From Rhizophagus irregularis (lineage: Eukaryota > Glomeromycota > Glomeromycetes > Glomerales > Glomeraceae): a stretch of 64,000 nucleotides of DNA. The notes beneath the pieces are model-generated. The model worked only from the letters and a program-made list of their open reading frames with translations. It had not been told where the DNA came from and did not search any database. Shown here piece after piece: positions 10,435-22,575 of the stretch. The first letter of the stretch is position 1. The number at the start of each line of letters is the position of its first letter. The DNA is taken from positions 496,001 through 560,000 of the forward strand of contig NC_089446.1 in the NCBI RefSeq assembly GCF_026210795.1, given 5' to 3'. The position numbers and the translations under genes were made by a program.

Positions 10435-12636
10435 TTAATAACTTATATTATTAAATAAAGTTTCATATTTCCAACCAGTTTTATCATCAACTTCTTGAGC
10501 AACAACCTTAATTGTTATATTACTAAAAAATAAAGTAATCGAAATAGCACTGTTTTTAATTGTACTGGGCGTACTAATCTTCAATGTACCAATTAAATTT
10601 ACCCCAGGAGAATCACAATATTTTACATCATGTTCATCTGTAATAAATAAATCTATACTATTTCGTGAAATGAAATTTGAACTAAAAATAATTGAGATTC
10701 CTGTATCAATTGGAATTTCATTCCCTTGTTTAGCTATTTGTAAAAAAATATTAATCATTCCATCTGAAAGTTTACGTTCAATTGGATCACTAGGATTCCA
10801 TTTGCGAGTAGCTTTGATTCCTAAAAGAGATAAAATAGGAGTTTATCTTACTGTATTTTTTAATTAATTAGTTTACAACTTACCATATGTCTTTTCAAAA
10901 ACACGCGATGAAATTGTTTTTATTTTATTTAAATTATCTAGCTCGTCTAGTATCAATCCATATTGTATAGATTTTACGAATTTGTAATAAATAATTAGTT
11001 AATAAACTTACAGCCATTACTAATATTAAACTATCTTAACGCGCTTATACCATAAATACGATGAACAGAAGAAGTCTCATCTGACAAGTCGTGAGTAGGT
11101 TTAACGTTTAATCCATATATTATAGCACCTCTAATGACTGCTGCTATTGGTAAAGCAGGTACTGCAATAATCGAAACTCGATCTTTAAAGGCTTCTCTTA
11201 CTCTACTCAAAAGATAAGGTGATTCGCTAAATTTGCCTACTAAAAATATTGCACGGCATTGTTCCTTAACATCATTTAATTGACCATCAATCAATTTTAT
11301 GATTCTATCTACAACTGGATCAAACATCCCTTTCACTGATTCAAAATCAAGTTTTACAATCCATCCAACTTCTTCCATTTGTTCTTTAAATTCTCCCGTA
11401 ACATATTGCGGTAAACTAGGACAATAATGTTGCAAATTAAACTTGTATGTCCTAAAACATTCACGATCCTCGTTAAATTTAAATCTAATCCGAGTAGAAA
11501 AAAATCGTTTAATCAAATACTGTACTTGTCCATATTTACATTGTTTTAATTTTTCTAATGCTTGAATTCCAACTTTATGCTCAAGAAAGTGTAAAAATTC
11601 CTTATCAACAAATGTAAAACCACATAGATCGCCGACACGTTTAGTAATCTCATTTAATCGGTTATTTTTAAGAAATTTTCGCGTTATAATATCGACTGTA
11701 TCATCACCACAATCTGCAACTAGGAAAGAATCTTAATTTTTTAAAAAAAGTATATAACAGATAAGTAATCTATAAAAACAATTATTATAATTTTTTTTTT
11801 ACATAAAAAAATCCACTACCTCCATAATGAAGATTATGCCCCTTAACACTTAGGCAATATAAAGCAATTGCATCCGCTGTAACAAAGAAAAAATTAGTTC
11901 ACCGTCCTAATCCAATGACATAACATAATTAATCATTATACACACGTTCAGTAGTAAACTCAAGATGTGTAGAGTTTAATGTAGTCAAGAGACCAGCTTT
12001 ATATGCACATTCGCGCATGACAGTTGTATTATGGGGTGGCTTCAATTAATATTATTAAAGAATTTAATTATTAGTTGTAAAATAAATAACTACTAATGAC
12101 CTATCTTGTACGATATACCCATTCAGCAGGAATGGTTAGAATTAAACCAACATGCTGCGGAAAACTAATTGTCAGCCACCTTCTTTCTAGTGTACTTTTA
12201 ATCAATATCTGCATTTGAGTTAAATAATCTATGATTGCTTTCCTGTAATTTAATTGCGGAGGTAACCAAGGTTTTTGATCTTCTCTTAAATTAGATAGAT
12301 GTAATTTAAACAGTTCAATTGGACGAGAACGCTTATTTAAATCATCAACCGTATCATCCAGTTCATCATATAGTGCCAAGTCACCCAATTTATAACTTGA
12401 GTATAAGTTTTATTATATTCAAGTGCAGTAGGAATTTTAAAAACACCTTCACGCCCTGGCCTTTTAATTAATTATTTTACTAAAAACACTCGTCAAAAAA
12501 AAAGTAAAAAAAAAAAATATTTAATTTACCAAGTAGAGTTCACTACAATAGTTTCCGGATTTTTTATATGCACATAGGCAAAACTCGAATGAGTCATTCC
12601 GAAATCTATAAGGATTCTAATTTTTTGCAGATCCAT
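10435..12636 (-). pseudogene. Hsp70-like gene, probably broken
   Basis: Exons by homology to the gene at 7211: 12636-12530 (start MDLQKIRILIDFGMTHSSFAY), 12460 to about 12110, a short exon around 12030-11955, a short exon around 11880-11815, 11719 to about 11050, and 10820-10435. Family landmarks are RPGREGVFKIP, PIELFKLHLSNL, TTEPDAIALYC across an intron, DCGDDTVDI (phosphate 2), FDPVVDRIIKL, FLVGKFSESPYL, YGIKATRKW and the C-terminal beta-rich part. One base is missing near 12388 (VINW shifts to LGDLALYDELDD), which breaks the frame. The intron at 11040-10820 contains a second version of the preceding exon end. It may still be transcribed; frame loss makes a full protein unlikely. Confidence 0.65.
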
Positions 12637-13388
12637 TTTTTTTTATCCAATTTTGACTTTAAAATTGATTCAAATATCATAAGATATTATTGCATAGAAG
12701 ATATGAGCGGAAAATTTTTTAATGGAAGCGGTTTAGCGACATATATATATGAAACATTGTCACACAAACTTGTGCTACATGCTAGGTGTTCATATCGCAC
12801 GACATGAATCTGGCAATTTGGTAAAGAAAAAAAAATGATATTGTTTGATATAAAATAATTTTTCAATAAGGGCAATTATAAAGTAACGATAACGGATAAG
12901 TTGTAATTCATTTTTAACTTTAAACATATCAAATGTCCGCCAAGAGACCTATTTTGCAACAGACCCTTTGCTGTATTTCGGCTGTAGTTGTAGCAGGTGA
13001 TTATTACACAAGCAGATCGGTAAAAAAATTTCCTTTTGCAACAAGCTTACCGAATATTTGGAAAATAGAAAATAATTTGGCAGTGAATTCTATATCGAAT
13101 GTAGGATAAAATTCAATTTTTCTAGCGAATTCAAATTAAAACTATAATATACAGTAAATACATTACAGGCTTTTTATTTTTCTTTTTTTATTTTGTTTTT
13201 TACCTTTACTCCTTTTACTACGCCACAATGGATCTAAAAATAGAGTTTGCAAAAGGGTGTCATGTTTTCAAAACTGTAAAGAATTTCTAAACGAAAAGGG
13301 TGTTTCCCTTATGAAAGGAGATTAGGAGAAATGAGAAATTAAATATAAATCCTTGTATTAAACTTCGCCTTTCTTGATTTTAATTTAG
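12637..13388. other. Intergenic, no gene seen
   Basis: The upstream side of the minus-strand Hsp70-like gene: AT-rich, with no clear promoter element and no recognisable coding. Confidence 0.4.
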
Positions 13389-13507
13389 AAAAAGATGGAT
13401 CGTTAAAGAAAATTATGAAATTGAAATACTCATCACATCACATAATTACATCCATCTCAGAGGGTGATGGATATTCATGGGTTTGCCGGGACAAGAATCA
13501 AAAGAAG
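13389..13507 (+). pseudogene. Possible orphan exon
   Basis: An open stretch of 39 codons (KDGSLKKIMKLKYSSHHIITSI..., ending GYSWVCRDKNQKK) lies exactly between an acceptor-like TTTTAATTTAG and a donor GTAAGATG, with balanced amino-acid use. I could not find convincing flanking exons. It may be a relic or one exon of an unrecognised gene. Confidence 0.25.
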
Positions 13508-15560
13508 GTAAGATGTAATTCATTTTAATATATTACAAATTATATATGTAAGGTAAATATTATTTTTGCATTATAAGTAGAACGAAATGAGAATTATCCA
13601 TTAGGTTCATTTTATAAAAGAAAATCTGTAAATATATTTTGCTTGGAGTCTGAAAGACATATTTTATCCACGATTGTGACGCAAGATGCCAAGATGACAA
13701 CCACGATTTGGATAATAACCGTTATTTAAAAAATGTCTTCTTTTTTAAAGCTGTTTTGACGAGCTAAGGACAAAAGCAATAATTGTTAGCAGAGCAAGAA
13801 CAGGCAACGTTTGATTTGATTTTAATGACGAGCTTGATAAATTGAAGGTTTATTAAAGCAATTCCGAGTTCTGGACTTCTGGTGTATATGTATGTATATG
13901 ACAAAATTTTGATATTTATTATATTTGATTGAATATTATGTTTTAATACTAGGTATTTATTTTAAACAAGCGATTAGCTAACTCGTAAATATCTATGAAT
14001 AAAGAATACCTTTTCTAATAAATATATATAATTTTTATAAATTTACTATAAATATACTGCGAAAAAAATACAATTAAAATGTATATCTACTACATAATTA
14101 ATTTTATTGCAATATATATATACTCTTTATTTACTTTATTTGGAATATTCGTTCAATACAGATTTTATATATAATGTTAGCCTACATTATATTAATTATG
14201 AAATAATTTTTAAAATTTTTACACACTACAATTTCACATATTTCAATAAAAGTAAATGCCAATCATTTCTATTTTCTTTGATTACTAATATTATTTGATT
14301 GATTGAAGGTCCCTGAAGGGGTCGTTTCAAGTGGGTTGTTTTTATTTATTTTTTTTATCTATTTAATTTAATTCTTTTTTTTATAACTGGCAGTTTTAAG
14401 ACCTATTTTTTTAATTTGTTTCTTAATTTTTTTTATCATTTCCAATAAATGTTACATTTATTTTATTTTTTTAAAACGGTTCTTTTTTTTAAAAAATACT
14501 TTTTTATAAATTTTTTTTAAATGTCTTTTTTTAAAACATTTTTTTTTTTTAAACGGTTCCATTATTAATTCCATAATAGTAGTATACAGAACTTTTTATT
14601 TTTTTTTTTGTTTAGTAAATTTTTTTTTAACGATTGAATTTTATATGCTGATTTTTTTAGCAATAAATCTCTTAAGTTCTATGAAAGATTTTTTTTGTAA
14701 TAAATTTTACCTTTTTTTTAATGATCTACATAACGAAATTTAGTCTCCATATAGGTGATTTTGGTTGTGTTATGTGAGAACGATATAATATTTATACTGT
14801 ATGTTCTTGAGAAAATAAAATTTTATCGTTAATTGTTAAATCGAGTTCTGCCCAACGAGAGCAACGAACATTTTTAGAAAAATTTAACATATATCGGTAT
14901 ATCTACTGTATATCTCATCTTGGGGCCATGTGATTGACCGCAGCAGATCGCTAAAGTATAACGAGAATTACTATTTTTTCAGTTCTTGTAAATTAGGAAC
15001 TTTATTAAATATTTTTTTTTGGTTCTTATAAACCGGGGAATTTATTTATAATTAGGTACCTTTTTTTTCGGTTTTTTATAAACCTGAAATTTATTTACTG
15101 AATACAATTTTTTTTTAATATATAAAGGTTTTGACGTTATCTCAATCTCAAATTTTTATTGGTTTAAAATTTTTTATTATAAAAATCAAAATCTGCACGC
15201 CGCATCAAATTAAATATGAGAACCAATTTCTTAACTTTATATCGACTATTAAAAATTTTTTGAATTTAAATTTTAAAATAGAAAACTAAAGAAGGTTCTC
15301 ATATCCAAAATCTTATTTTAACCCTATATTCTAGATCTTAGATTTATCTTTTAATCTGATTCAATAATTCTATCAAATATTTAACAAAATTTCAATTTTT
15401 ACCAACCATTTCTTATAATCTGTATATATTAAAGTTTGAGAAATGTAAATAGGATAGTATTTATTTTGTGGATTTAAATTGAAATCCCAAATGATTTTCG
15501 CCCTAAATTTGTTAAAGGCCCTCTTAATATTTTCAAAAAAAAACCAATTAAAATATGATT
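13508..15560. other. AT-rich non-coding DNA
   Basis: Long poly-T-rich stretch (14330-14720 especially) and mixed AT-rich sequence. I see no supported gene. Confidence 0.5.
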
Positions 15561-15626
15561 ATCAAGATCTTAGACTAGAATCGAACTAGTCAAAGCATAG
15601 ACATGCTCTCCACCAGGATAAGATTT
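15561..15626 (-). tRNA. tRNA-like fossil
   Basis: Read on the minus strand, ATCTTA pairs with TAAGAT as an acceptor-like stem. CTGGTGGAGAGC resembles a D-arm/A box. ACTAG-TTCGATT-CTAGT makes a proper T-arm with a B-box core. The region expected to be the anticodon arm is only GCAT-GTCT-ATGC, with no 7-base loop, and the total length is about 62 bases. It is therefore not a working tRNA; it may be a tRNA pseudogene or a SINE head. Confidence 0.3.
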
Positions 15627-15906
15627 AAAAAAAAATTCTGTTTGCTTAATCTTTTAAACATATAGGAGAAAGAAAAGAAACAGAAAAAGAAGAGAAACAC
15701 CTTAAAATATGGAAGAACTCTAGAGATATGACCTCAAACACCAATCGGCAAACTCAGAGGGATGCTATGGCTGACCAGCCGGGAGACAGGGGCATATGCT
15801 ATGGGTTTATCACGTTTCCAATAAACCAAGGTCGTCTACAGTCACATTATGTATATTATATTATACAATGGTCTAGAAAGTTCAACCATCTTCATTATAC
15901 TGGTGA
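15627..15906. other. No gene supported
   Basis: A 62-codon open frame at 15728-15916 (MTSNTNRQTQRDAMADQ...) has no recognisable motif. It runs into the tandem array, so I do not call it. Confidence 0.4.
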
Positions 15907-16220
15907 CCAGATGTAAAACCTAGACATCACCAGAAATAATGGGCGTTTTTACTAATAAAACTGCAAAACAAACTCCTTTTGTACGAGAGAGATACCTCGT
16001 TACGTGTGACGACCAGATGTAAAACCTAGACATCGTCAGGAAATGGGCGTTTTTACTAATAAAACTGCAAAACAAACTCCTTTTGTACGAGAGAGATACC
16101 TCGTTACGTGTGACGACCAGATGTAAAACCTAGACATCGTCAGGAAATGGGCGTTTTTACTAATAAAACTGCAAAACAAACTCTTTTTGTACGAGAGAGA
16201 TACCTCGTTATAAAAAAAGA
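15907..16220. repeat. Tandem array, about 104-bp unit x3
   Basis: Units start at CCAGATGTAAAACC at 15907, 16013 and 16117. Each contains ATGGGCGTTTTTAC and GAGAGATACCTCGTTAC. The last two are almost identical, so the expansion is recent. Confidence 0.9.
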
Positions 16221-16440
16221 GACCTCGTTGTAAAAAAAAGAGACCTCGTGAGACCTCGTAAAAAAAAAGAGACCTCATTATAAAAGAAAATGTCATTATA
16301 AATGTAAAAGACAGATATTTAAATGTAAAAAACGTCGTTATAGAAGTTAAAATATATAAAATGTCGTTATAAAAGTTAAAATATAAAAAACGTCTTAAAA
16401 AAAATATAAAAAACGTCGTTAAAAAAAAAAAGTGCAAAAA
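16205..16440. repeat. Degenerate short tandem repeats
   Basis: Several copies of AGAGACCTCGTTGTAAAAAAA-like units (16205-16285) pass into repeats of about 35 bases of the type AAACGTCGTTATAAAAGTTAAAATAT (16310-16435). This is non-coding. Confidence 0.7.
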
Positions 16441-18340
16441 GTGGTTTATTTATAAAAAAAAAATAATCAGTGGGTTGGTTATACACAAAATAAAAGGAAC
16501 GTAATACGCTGATTTTATATTTGGACAGATTGATTGGATTGGATTGGATTGATTGATTTAATTAAAGGAGTATTTGGCTGATCCGCAGGACTGGCCTTCA
16601 ATTGTATGTTGCGTAACAATTTTTACGTAACTATTATAAAAAGTTATTCAAAATATGAGTAACTCAGAGACGTATCGGTCGTATCGCGCAATTTATCAAA
16701 TATCAATATCAGCAATTGCATCATGCACTTTTAAATAATATACGAAAAAATGATTACAATAAGCGTAATAAAGGTCTAATACTTCAATTTTAAGTATGTG
16801 TTAGAAATTACTAGTTAGTTGTTTAACAAAGTAACGCGCGGGTTACGCCTATGTTTAAAAATTAATAATTGTCATTGCGTAACAAATTATATGTGGTTTA
16901 GGCGGTAGTATGTTCTTGTGTATCTGTTACGGTATTTGCTTTATCGCTTTTTAGGTATGAAACTTTAACCGGTATCAGGTATGCTTTCGATCTTACTAAA
17001 CTTTTTTTTTAATTTAATTACCTAATTGTTTTATTTTCCGGGGGGTTTTTTTTTTCAAACCAAAAAAAAAAATTGATTTTAATTGATTTTTAAAATCAAA
17101 ATATTTTTTTTTTTAATTTTCTTTAAAATATTTTATTTTTTCAAGTTAAATTTTTTTTTTGCTTATTAATTATTAATTTATTAATCGTTCTTCGTTGTAT
17201 TTATTTATTTTCAACCAACACTAATTGAATGACAAAAAATTTGGTTCAGACATTAAATAAATAACTATTCTTTTAACTCTTTTTATATTTAGGCAAATTA
17301 CTTATTCTTAAATGATTTTTTAATTCACCCAAATCTTTTTACATATACTAGTTGATCAATTGATTTCACCGACGAAACACAAAGCAGTGATCGACCAAAG
17401 AATGAAAATTCCATCTTAAGGGAAATTGAAATACGGAAAAATTTGAAAGGGATATAACAAAGAAAGAATTAGAGAATTAAAAATTTTTAGAATCATTAAT
17501 ATTTTAGCAAAATTTGAAACAACGAAATTAAAAAAAAAAACAAGAAAAAAGAAGTTGAAGATCAATAAAAGCGAATTTTTTTTAAAAAGAAAATGTTTGT
17601 ATGTGAATAATTTAATTTTTATATCTTTTATTTTATTTAATAATTGTATTACAGCAAAATTCAAAATATACGGGACACTTGAGAAATTTGATTGTCAGGC
17701 GGGTAGCCGGGTTACTCGGCAGTAGGTTATTTATTAGAAAAGTATAAATAAACCCGTGACATGAGTATAATCATAAAAAACCTGTTATGACTTATGAAAT
17801 AAATTAGCCTTTTTTATACTATCTTATTTTAGCGATTTTTGAACACAATATCCATAATTTTTTTTATTTTTTTTCTTAATGATCTACAGCTAAATATCGA
17901 AATATTATAATTATTATTGTAGTACTATAAATTCATGAAAGAGTCATAAACTTGATTGTATTTTTTTTTTATAAAAAAAATTCCCTTTCTTTTTCTTCTT
18001 TTTTTCTTTGTTTACATATCATGCGTGCGGAGTTTTCTCACTGATGAAAGAATTTATTTCTTTTTTTAAGTGTCTCATGATTTATTTATTTATATTAATA
18101 ATTAAAAATAAAAAATAATAAAGAATTTTATATTCCATTAATAATAAGAAGATGATAAGAATATTCCAAAATTAATTTTTTTTAAAAAAAATTATAATAT
18201 TGTACTATGTTTTACGAATGTAATATCAAACTTTTATTTGGCGATGACTTTCCTATTAAGGATAAAGACAATTCATATTGAAAGATTGCCAATTTCGTAA
18301 CGTTACAAAAACTTGAAATTTTCGCCGATCTATCATTGAA
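16441..18340. other. Intergenic, AT-rich, no gene seen
   Basis: It includes a short GATTG microsatellite near 16530-16555 and many T and A runs. The open frame at 17416-17664 (minus) is low-complexity Phe/Leu and is not supported. Confidence 0.5.
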
Positions 18341-18348
18341 TATAAAAG
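18341..18348 (+). promoter_or_regulatory. TATA box of the kinase-Sel1 gene
   Basis: TATAAAAG lies 70 bases before the ATG at 18411, with a short A-rich leader (AATAAATAAATAAAAAC) directly before the start. Position and context fit a fungal core promoter. Its downstream gene is now cut by a transposon 70 bases into the coding region. Confidence 0.6.
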
Positions 18349-18480
18349 AATACTCCAATACGTCCAACTTACTCGTTCAACTTTAAACCAGAAAATAAAT
18401 AAATAAAAACATGCCAACTAACACCTTAAAAGATTCAAATCATTATATCGATTGGTTAGAGAGGTCAATTGCCGATGAAC

Positions 18481-21400
18481 CGGTATTATTTAAATAGTTA
18501 CGGTATCATCGATTGACACTGTTACGGTATGATCATTTTTTTACCGGTATGAAGATCCATTTGTGCATCATACTGTACTTACACCTTTGGTTGTATAATA
18601 TTAATACAACCAAAGTTACAGGTACGGTACAAACTGCCATACAAATATCGTACCTGTATTGTAAATATTGTAAACCGCAGTAATACAACAAAAAATAAAC
18701 ATGTTGAAAAGTCTAAAAGGAAAAATGAAATTAAAATCTATGTAAAAATTAATAAAAAAGATTTCGATTTGTATAAACAATTGCTAATTTATGTATTAAT
18801 TATTTTTATTTACATTTATTTTACAATATATTGTTACATTAATTATTTTGATTTTAATAATTATTATTCTTCAACTGTAGCATATTGAAATTTGAAATAT
18901 TTTTTTTTAAAAAAAGCTCTACATATTATATTATACATATTAAATCTTATACAAATTTTTGGCAAATTAATAATATTTTTAGCAAAGTAATAATAGCATA
19001 TTTCATTAATTATTATTTAATTCCATTTCCAACTTTTTAATCTGCAACTCTTTTAATTTTAGATCAATTTCATTCTGTTTGAGTTGCATTTTCCTCTCTT
19101 CTAATGCGATCTTGCGCTCTTCAATTTCCATTTCAGTGTCGTCATCATCATAATCAATCTTTGCCTTTTTTGAAGCGCGTTGCTTTCCTTTACTGGTTGT
19201 TCTTTTGGATAGTTTTTTAACTATTTTTTTTATAACATTAAAACATGATAATACCCATCATAAATAGCAATCAAATCACAAAGTTTATTACTTTACCTGA
19301 TCTTTTATTAGCTTGCATTTTTTTACCAAAGTCACTTTTATCTTTACTAGACATAGGAATGCCTGTTTGTTGATGTATTTTTATTCTTTTATAGATGCAC
19401 TCATCATGTTCCCATCCCCTAAATATAAAAAATAAAATAGGTATCAAATTATTTATTATATAATTATGCAGATAGTAAAAAATTACCTTAGAATTGCAAT
19501 TTTTAATTTCAATGATTTGCCTGTTCGATTAATCATTGCATGAGCACTTTCAGCAATATTAGTATCAAATGGTGTTGTCTGCCAATCTTCATATGACATT
19601 AAGGAATAATGATATGTTAATGAACCCAGAACCCATGGTTTCTGATAATATTCTAGCCAATCTAAAAAAAATAAATTGACATAAATTAATATAATTAATA
19701 CGATTGATAATCTAATAAAGCAAAACATTATATACTTACTTTGTATACCATCTTCATTACGCATTTTAATTTGTCCAAATATTTGATTAATTTCTTCAGA
19801 AGAATTTGCTTTAAGAATTTCAAGCATATCATGTTTTGTATCTGCACAATAAGGGTAATGGTCAACATTTCTATAAAATTATAAAATTATTAGCAAAAGT
19901 TTTATTATTAATTTAAAAAATATAAAAATCTTACCTTTTATAATGGATACGACATGATTTAAATACATATTGTAAATGTTCTTTAGCTTTTCGTGTAGGA
20001 TCCATTTTTTTCATAGCCTTTCCTAATCCAAGGGCTTGGGCTTGATCTAAATCAGCTAAAACACAAACCCAACCATCACCATGTATATGCCGAAAATGGG
20101 CAGGCTTATTAGATAATTTTTCAACTATTTCAAAAAAGGCTTCAAACATTCTTTGATATGCCTCTTTAGTTGCAATATTAGTAAAAATTCTACAAAATGT
20201 TATAACTATAAAGAATGCATTTAAATTAATTAAGAATTATTAATAAATCAAATTGAAAAATTAAAATTGTTAACTTACTAGTCCTAGATTTTTCTTCATA
20301 TGCATTAAACTCTAATTCATTAATGTCACCATAAACACGTTTAAATGAAAGATCAACTTCGAAATATTTAAATTCAATGCATTTTGCTGCTTGTTCATTA
20401 GTCATACATAAAATCATTATATGACCATCATTAAAAAAACCTAAAAATATATATTAAATTATTTTATATTATGTGTAAAGTAAATAATAAATATATTAAT
20501 AACATTTTTACTTACTAATTTTTTGGATATAATTCTTTATTTCTTGAGTATTTTGATAAAAATCATATACCACTCCAAGAATCCCTTGACCATGTGGATG
20601 TTGCTGATTATGAACACGTGCAATTAAATATCGAAGCTTGTCAATATTATTGAGAGAAGCATGGATTTCAGCTACCATTTCTGTTCCAAATACACTTTTA
20701 AGCAAATGACCTTATTAAAAAAAAAAAAGTTAATAATAAGAAAATTTATAATGATATAGCATAATAAAATAAGTTAAACTAACCTGACACTAACTGCTGT
20801 GCAGTTATATCTATAAGTTGTTCTTTAGAATTTTCAATTAGTTTCCTCAACTCTGATTTAATACAAGTAGGAGTCTTAGATAAAGGTGGTGGTGGATGTG
20901 TATGAATTCCTTTAGATATCAAGATTACAAAAGGAAATCTTTGCAAATTTAAAGGTGTAAGCATCTTGAATTCAACTGAACAAGGAAGTCATTTTAATTC
21001 AAGTTTTTGAGTTAAGCCCTGAAAAAGATGGACTGATTCTAATAAAAAAGTCATTAATTTTTTAATAAATACAATTATATTAAAAAAAAAGTGGAATTTA
21101 TTTACCACAATATTTCTTATGACAACCTGTAGGGTACAACATATTGCAATTTGTATCATCCTATATAAATTAAATAAATAAAAAACAGTTCATAAATTAG
21201 TAAAGTTATAAATTATTATATATTAATAAAAAAGTAATGAAGATGCATACTTCCTGATCTAAAATTTTTCCCTGATTTGCAAAAAGTGACTTTAAAAGAT
21301 TAATATCTACACCAGCCTTAATTTGCAAAGACATATGACCTTTTTCATTTGGTTTCCATTTATCACATCCTATGAATTCACTCCATTGATTTGTAGTATG

Positions 21401-22575
21401 AACTAAATAGTGTTTAATTTTAGCTTTACCACCACAAGTAAAAGTATTATTTGGATAAGGACATCGGGTTTTTATTGCTGTTAAGTATTCCCTAAAAGAA
21501 AGTAAAGATTATTAAAAAATGCATTATAAAATTATAATTTGAGACTATTATAACTTACGTTTGAGTAAGTACTCTTGTAATCCTATTTTCTGGAGTATTA
21601 TTATAACCATCTTCACAGATAAATGGATTGGTTTCAAGATCTACCTTAGTATGTGATGCTTCCAAGATATTTGGACCAGCTAATTGACAAGTTTTAATGC
21701 CTCCGCAATGTTTTATTGCCTTTTTAACCTGGACCCATTTTTTATTTTCTGGATCATCCATATCTTTACCAAAAAATGGACATCCAACGTTAGGAGAACC
21801 ACCGCTGCCATCACAGAGTGAGTATTGGATCTATTTTTTTAAAAAAAAGTGTTAATTTTTGGTAAAACATCTTTATATCAAAAATTACTTACATCACGAA
21901 ATGCTGCCTTAGGATCCTCCCAGTTTTCAATGTGATAAATATACGCAACTCCTTCTTCTGATGTTTCTGGATATTCAATAGGAACTAGAGAGTGTCTTAC
22001 ATCATTGATTTTAGTATCCCTTGTAAATACTGCTATTTCAGATTCTGTATCATCTTCTGCATTTAAGTTGGTTTCGGCTGTCTAAATAAAAATGTATTTA
22101 TTATTTACATCTATTACAATTTTTTTATATAATAATAATTTAATATTAATTAAACTTACAAATGGATCAAAGTTCAATGGCTCATCAAATTCATCTAAAT
22201 TTATATATTCATATGGTGTAGACATTTTATTAAAAATTAAGAAAAAATGATAAAAAATAATAAGGTTAATAAGTTGAGAAAAAATTAAGGACGAAGGAAG
22301 AAGAAAAAGTTTAAATCAGCAAAATCATTATCGAGATTTAATAAATCTGATCATTTTTGGTACTAAATCTGCAGAAATGTTTCACAAATCAAATAAGAGC
22401 TAAGAGTACAGGTATTATTTGATAAATATGATTAACAATACCTAGAGGTTTGAAATTTTCCATTGTATATCAGTATGATCAGTATGATTAGCATAATTTT
22501 GTATCGTACCTATATCTTATCAATCGTACCTTACCTATCATATAATATAGTACCGTAACTAAATACTATATACTC
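18481..22575. mobile_element. Mutator-like element, 4.1 kb, with transposase gene
   Basis: It is flanked by the 9-bp direct repeat CCGATGAAC (18472-18480 and 22576-22584), inside codon 24 of the kinase gene. The terminal 25 bases of the two ends are imperfect inverted repeats: 17 of 25 match, including AGTTACGGTA. Subterminal regions at both ends are rich in GGTA/TACC motifs. A 9-bp duplication is the hallmark of the Mutator superfamily. The single gene inside (22225 to 19006, minus) is transposase-like. Confidence 0.85.
19006..22225 (-). CDS. Mutator-like transposase, disabled by one stop
   Basis: Thirteen exons, each with a GT donor and AG acceptor: 22225-22160, 22081-21893, 21830-21559, 21491-21251, 21160-21106, 21038-20784, 20710-20516, 20440-20279, 20189-19935, 19870-19740, 19661-19487, 19418-19297, 19220-19006. 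The N-terminal half has Cys/His-rich stretches (TRCPYPNNTFTCGG, GCDKW, CNMLYPTGCHKKYC) that look like DNA-binding zinc modules, then HTHPPP. The core has three acidic positions expected of a DDE RNase H-like fold: FEVDLSF, HGDGWVCVLADLDQ and TNIAESAHAMINR. The C-terminus is a basic patch plus a charged coiled coil. An in-frame TGA at 20989-20991 breaks exon 6, and the joint of exons 8 and 9 is one base out of phase. The element is therefore probably no longer autonomous. MULE assignment rests on the 9-bp duplication and the DDE layout. Confidence 0.7.

Noticed and set aside
16036-16437. 133-codon minus-strand open frame, Phe/Ser-rich
   Set aside because: It spans the 104-bp tandem array and A-rich repeats and has no recognisable domain.
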